Below, one piece after another: positions 56,537 through 59,915 of a stretch of DNA of 59,915 nucleotides. The stretch comes from JBHJGO01 sp050331715 (GTDB lineage: Bacteria > Cyanobacteriota > Cyanobacteriia > Cyanobacteriales > Microcoleaceae), in the NCBI GenBank assembly GCA_050331715.1, contig JBHJGO010000133.1, positions 1 through 59,915 of the forward strand, in the 5' to 3' direction. The notes under the pieces were generated by a model. That model worked only from the letters and a program-made list of their open reading frames with translations, ran no database searches and was not told the origin of the DNA. The position numbers were made by a program, and so were the translations under genes. The number at the start of each line of letters is the position of its first letter. Within the stretch, counting starts at the first letter, position 1.

Positions 56537-56683
56537 GCAATGTTGGAAAAATTTGACAAAATGCCTTGAGGAGAGTTTGACAAAAAACGTTACAGAAAAG
56601 GTTTGGTTTTTCTAAGGAGGTAGGGAAGCTTGAATAGTAGGGTGTCTAATAGAATACACTCGGAGTAGAATACGGCCCTAGTT

Positions 56684-57535
56684 ATGATCAATCAACCCTC
56701 AAGATTCACAAAACCTCTAATTGTTGCCATGATACTGCTGGCATTGGGTGCTTGTACGAATGGTTCAAATCCGGAGGAATCTTCCGCCAGTTCTGACACT
56801 CAGAGAAAAGTGAGAGTTGGCGGTTCCTTTGAAACGTTAGCAACCCTGGAAGTGCTTAGCGAAGCTTATCAGGAAGAGACCGAAGATGTTGAGTTTGAAT
56901 TCGCACCTCCTAGTCAAACAGGTGGAGGAATCCAGGGGGTCAAAGATGGCCTACTGGATATCGGTGCCGTCAGTCGAGAAATTGAGCCCGAAGAGGCCGG
57001 AGACTTACAATACGTTGCCCTAGCTCAAACACCGCTCGTTTTCATTGTGAATGAGAGCGTCACGGGCGTTGACGGTTTGACAACCCAACAAATCAAGGAC
57101 ATTTACGCAGGCAAGATTACAAACTGGCAAGATATTGGTGGCCCAGACGCTGACATTGCACTGCTGGACTTCACCGAGGATGAGAATGAGAAGATTGTCC
57201 TACGCCGGGAATACCTGGGCTCTGACCTAGAAATTACACCCACAGCAATCGTATTTGCAGAGGATGATGAATTGATTGATACGGTCAGCATCACCCCCAG
57301 CAGTTTTGCGGCTGCTCCGATGACGGAAGAATTGGGAGAACTGCCGATTAAAGTCTTAACTGTAGATGGTGTTAGTCCTTACTCCGAGACATTGGCTGAT
57401 GATACCTATAAAGGTGCGTTGGATTTAGGCGTTGTAATTCCCCCCGAACCCACTGAGGCCACTCAGAGTTTCATGGATTTTGCGCTTAGTTCAGAAGGTC
57501 AGGAACGTTTGCAAGGGGTAGATGATGATGATTGA
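56684..57535 (+). CDS. PstS-like substrate-binding lipoprotein
   Basis: 283 aa. Lipobox LALGAC with the lipidated Cys at 24. A periplasmic-binding domain of PBP-like type 2: VRVGGSFETLATLE, GGGIQGVKDGLLDIGAVSRE, and VDGLTTQQIKDIYAGKITNW, the standard phosphate-binding-protein segment. No permease or ATPase genes follow; the next gene is a membrane histidine kinase 47 bp away. It may be a sensory ligand carrier. The C-terminus ends in DDDD. Confidence 0.85.
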   Translation: MINQPSRFTKPLIVAMILLALGACTNGSNPEESSASSDTQRKVRVGGSFETLATLEVLSEAYQEETEDVEFEFAPPSQTGGGIQGVKDGLLDIGAVSREIEPEEAGDLQYVALAQTPLVFIVNESVTGVDGLTTQQIKDIYAGKITNWQDIGGPDADIALLDFTEDENEKIVLRREYLGSDLEITPTAIVFAEDDELIDTVSITPSSFAAAPMTEELGELPIKVLTVDGVSPYSETLADDTYKGALDLGVVIPPEPTEATQSFMDFALSSEGQERLQGVDDDD

Positions 57536-57582
57536 TTGGGTCATTGGTTCTTGGTCATTAGTTACTTGCTCAGGCTAAGGAC

Positions 57583-59529
57583 ATGACAAGTAATGAACGA
57601 CAAATGACAAATTGGTATTCTGGGCTTCCGTTGCACTGGAAGATTAGTTTACCATTCGCAATGACCTTCTTTTGGTTGTGGTTGATCGGAACATCCGCTT
57701 TGGGGTATTACCTATCTCAGCGGCTGGAAGAGCAACAGATCAAACGGACGAAAACCCTAACTAGTTTGGTTGCTGAAGAATTTGAGGAGGAGAAGGAAAG
57801 TCTAAGGCTTGATGCAAGGCTACTGGCCAATGAAGAAATTGTCTCTAATGCCGTATCACAGGCGGATCGAAATACTCTCCTTCAACATTTATTGCCACTA
57901 AGAGCAATTTTACAAACTGACTTGATGTTGATAGTAGACAGAAACAAACAATCCCTGATGGATTCACGAGAACGTGACATCCAAGCAGTTGATTTTCAGC
58001 TTGACAAAGTTGAAAATCAACTCCTAGCCGGAGCTGATTTGGCAACCATTGTTACGAGTGATGGAGAACAACAACCTGCCATGGTTATTGGAGCTGCTCC
58101 AATTAAGGATTTAGAAGGTATTCAGGGTGGTATACTTCTGGGCAATGCCATTGACGAAGACTTATTGAAACAGATCAAGAAAGAAATCAACGAAGAATTA
58201 GTTGCTTTTAAGGGAGATAGAATCTTTGCCTCGACTTTTCCAGAAGAGACAGAAATCGATCCTGAAGAACTCGTAGAACTAAGCGACCCTATGGTCAAAA
58301 TTGGCAAGAAACGCTACATCAGCCAGAGCTTAGTTTTGTCAGGAATTGACGAGGATATTCGACTGGTGATCTTGAGCGATCGCAAAGACTTACAACAGGC
58401 GAGGAGAGCATTGTGGTTAGGAATTGGTTTCATTTCTTTGTTAGGCGGAGGAATTGCAATTGTTGTTGGCTATTGGATTGGGAATACGATTACCCGTCCC
58501 GTCCGAGAAGTCACAACCGTTGCTCAAAAAGTTACTCAGGAGAAAAACTTTGATCTACGGGCGGTCGTCACGACTCAAGACGAAGTCGGCACGCTAGCTA
58601 CCGCTTTGAATCAATTAATCCAGTGGACTGGTCAGTATACAGAGGAGTTGGAAACGGCTGGAGCAATGCTAGAACAGCGGGTTGAGGAACGTACCCAGGA
58701 GTTATCTCACGCCCTAGCAGATCTAAAAACAACCCAAGCCCAACTGATTCAAACGGAAAAAATGTCGGGCCTAGGTCAGATGGTGGCTGGAATTGCCCAT
58801 GAAGTCAATAATCCAATTAACTTTATTCATGGCAATGTGAGCTATATCCAAGAATACGTTCGGGATTTGCTGGATCTGGTGGAGCTTTACCAAACAGAAG
58901 GAACCTCAACACCTGTCATTCAGCAAAGGGTTGAAGAGATTGACCTAGACTTTTTAACCGAAGATTTAGAGAAAATATTGGGTTCTGTAAGATTGGGGAC
59001 AGAACGGGTGAGAGAAATTGTTATCTCCCTCAGGAACTTTTCCCGTCTGGATGAAGCTGCAGTCAAAGCAGTTGATCTTCACGAAGGATTAGAGAGTACG
59101 CTGCTGATTTTGAATCATCGTCTCAAGCAGGGATTTGAAGTCGTCAAACATTATGGAAAATTACCCCTCGTTCAGTGTGCTCCCGCTCAGTTAAATCAAG
59201 TTTTCACAAATATTATTACCAATGCCATGGATGCTATGGAAGAAGCAGAGAGCCAACCCAAGCAAATTATTCTCACAACCCAAAGTCTTGCTGAACAGCG
59301 ACAGGTTCAGATTCGGATTGGTGACACTGGCCCTGGGATTCCAGAAAAAGTTAAAGCAAAAATTTTCGATCCCTTCTTCACAACAAAACCTGTAGGCAAA
59401 GGGACTGGATTGGGACTAGGTATTTGCTTTCAAATCATCGAAAAACATCAAGGTCAACTTGAGGTACTCTCGGAGATAGGTCAGGGAACTGAGTTTGTAA
59501 TCACCCTACCCGTTCAGGCTGTGAGTTAA
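57583..59529 (+). CDS. Transmembrane sensor histidine kinase
   Basis: 648 aa. TM1 (residues 25-45), a ~230-residue extracytoplasmic sensor domain, TM2 (about 283-303), HAMP, coiled coil, then DHp with the phospho-acceptor H406 in AGIAHEVNNPINF and a HATPase_c domain (GDTGPGIPEKVKAKIFDPFFTTK, GTGLGLGICFQIIEKH). No response regulator is in the window. It follows the PstS-like lipoprotein gene by 47 bp, so a ligand-binding pair is plausible. Confidence 0.92.
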   Translation: MTSNERQMTNWYSGLPLHWKISLPFAMTFFWLWLIGTSALGYYLSQRLEEQQIKRTKTLTSLVAEEFEEEKESLRLDARLLANEEIVSNAVSQADRNTLLQHLLPLRAILQTDLMLIVDRNKQSLMDSRERDIQAVDFQLDKVENQLLAGADLATIVTSDGEQQPAMVIGAAPIKDLEGIQGGILLGNAIDEDLLKQIKKEINEELVAFKGDRIFASTFPEETEIDPEELVELSDPMVKIGKKRYISQSLVLSGIDEDIRLVILSDRKDLQQARRALWLGIGFISLLGGGIAIVVGYWIGNTITRPVREVTTVAQKVTQEKNFDLRAVVTTQDEVGTLATALNQLIQWTGQYTEELETAGAMLEQRVEERTQELSHALADLKTTQAQLIQTEKMSGLGQMVAGIAHEVNNPINFIHGNVSYIQEYVRDLLDLVELYQTEGTSTPVIQQRVEEIDLDFLTEDLEKILGSVRLGTERVREIVISLRNFSRLDEAAVKAVDLHEGLESTLLILNHRLKQGFEVVKHYGKLPLVQCAPAQLNQVFTNIITNAMDAMEEAESQPKQIILTTQSLAEQRQVQIRIGDTGPGIPEKVKAKIFDPFFTTKPVGKGTGLGLGICFQIIEKHQGQLEVLSEIGQGTEFVITLPVQAVS

Positions 59530-59578
59530 TTGAAAATAATTTGCCTATAATTGGTCTATGTGAAGAAATGTATCAATC

Positions 59579-59915
59579 ATGAATTCTCCGACAGCAGAGC
59601 CGACGTTTGACTCCTCCCTAGCCCGCAGACCTCTCTCCCAATTCCCAATACCTCAAACTTGGAACTGGAAAGGGCTTCCTATCTGCTATCAAACGGAAGG
59701 AAAAACAGGGCCAGCCGTTGTTCTGATTCATGGCTTCGGCGCATCCTGGGGACACTGGCGCAAATATATTCCTACTCTAGCCTCCCAGTGCCAGGTTTAT
59801 GCGCTGGATCTTCTGGGATTTGGTGGATCAGCCAAGCCCCTACCCTCTGAAACTATCGGCTATCGATTTGAAACCTGGGGTCAGCAGATTGTTGATTTTT
59901 GCCTTGAGATCGTTG
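59579..59915 (+). CDS. Alpha/beta-fold hydrolase, N-terminal part (runs off the window)
   Basis: ATG 59579 opens 112 visible codons with no stop. GPAVVLIHGFGASWGHWRKY is the oxyanion-hole HG region, and VYALDLLGFGGSAKP is the second strand of an alpha/beta hydrolase. The nucleophile elbow lies beyond the edge. Substrate unknown. Confidence 0.85.
   Translation, partial: MNSPTAEPTFDSSLARRPLSQFPIPQTWNWKGLPICYQTEGKTGPAVVLIHGFGASWGHWRKYIPTLASQCQVYALDLLGFGGSAKPLPSETIGYRFETWGQQIVDFCLEIV

Noticed and set aside
56537..56683. Pho box upstream of the PstS-like gene
   Set aside because: I looked for CTTAACCT-type direct repeats and found none. Two TTGACA strings occur but without a matching -10 element.

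Overview
The window is chromosomal DNA from a cyanobacterium, most likely a filamentous Leptolyngbya/Oscillatoria-type organism. The lineage markers are a BciB-type divinyl chlorophyllide 8-vinyl reductase, the NDH-1 assembly factor CRR6, the proton-extrusion protein PxcA, a CrtH/CRTISO-type carotenoid oxidoreductase, and HIP1 palindromes (GCGATCGC, for example at 29935, 33003 and 55566). No rRNA, tRNA, CRISPR array, prophage or intact insertion sequence was found.

Layout. 1-11.1 kb: the 3' end of a GMC oxidoreductase, a CorC/HlyC-type membrane CBS protein, mfd, a small SLOG-fold protein, a carotenoid oxidoreductase, and an operon of a 566-aa cyanobacterial protein with a pentapeptide-repeat protein broken by one TAG. 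11.2-16.6 kb: a TM2 protein, hypotheticals, a pqqA-like precursor gene directly before pqqB, and katG. 16.7-20.3 kb: a degraded stretch with a glycosyltransferase remnant, a Uma2 protein, a TPMT-type methyltransferase, MITE-like repeats and a decayed ORF. 20.3-24.6 kb: a membrane-anchored spermidine-synthase-like protein and an exported sulfatase. 24.8-30.2 kb: a minus-strand block of membrane proteins (two DUF202 proteins, a ClC channel, DUF1622, a DUF202-BASS fusion and a truncated UPF0114 protein). 30.2-35.2 kb: lnt split by one TGA, pxcA, a TPR protein and a PepSY-TM-type protein. 35.2-47.5 kb: surface and export functions, namely a CmcI-type methyltransferase, a GT2 glycosyltransferase, dTDP-rhamnose genes rmlA/D/C, a large membrane protein, and a type I secretion operon (PPIase, ABC exporter, HlyD). 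47.5-48.1 kb: transposase relics. 48.2-59.9 kb: a YyaL-like thioredoxin-domain protein, bciB, an exported glycosidase-like protein, a UvrD-like helicase, a DUF433 remnant, crr6, a PstS-like lipoprotein with a histidine kinase, and the start of an alpha/beta hydrolase.

The two best candidates for something undescribed are: (i) a cyanobacterial PqqA-like precursor with a long N-terminal leader next to pqqB, with no pqqC, pqqD or pqqE within reach; and (ii) the DUF202/ClC/DUF1622/BASS membrane cluster, in which one protein carries eleven exact heptads built from the DUF202 signature and fused to a BASS-type transporter. A third theme is gene decay: two otherwise intact genes carry single in-frame stops, and several other genes are internally deleted or cut off next to repeats.
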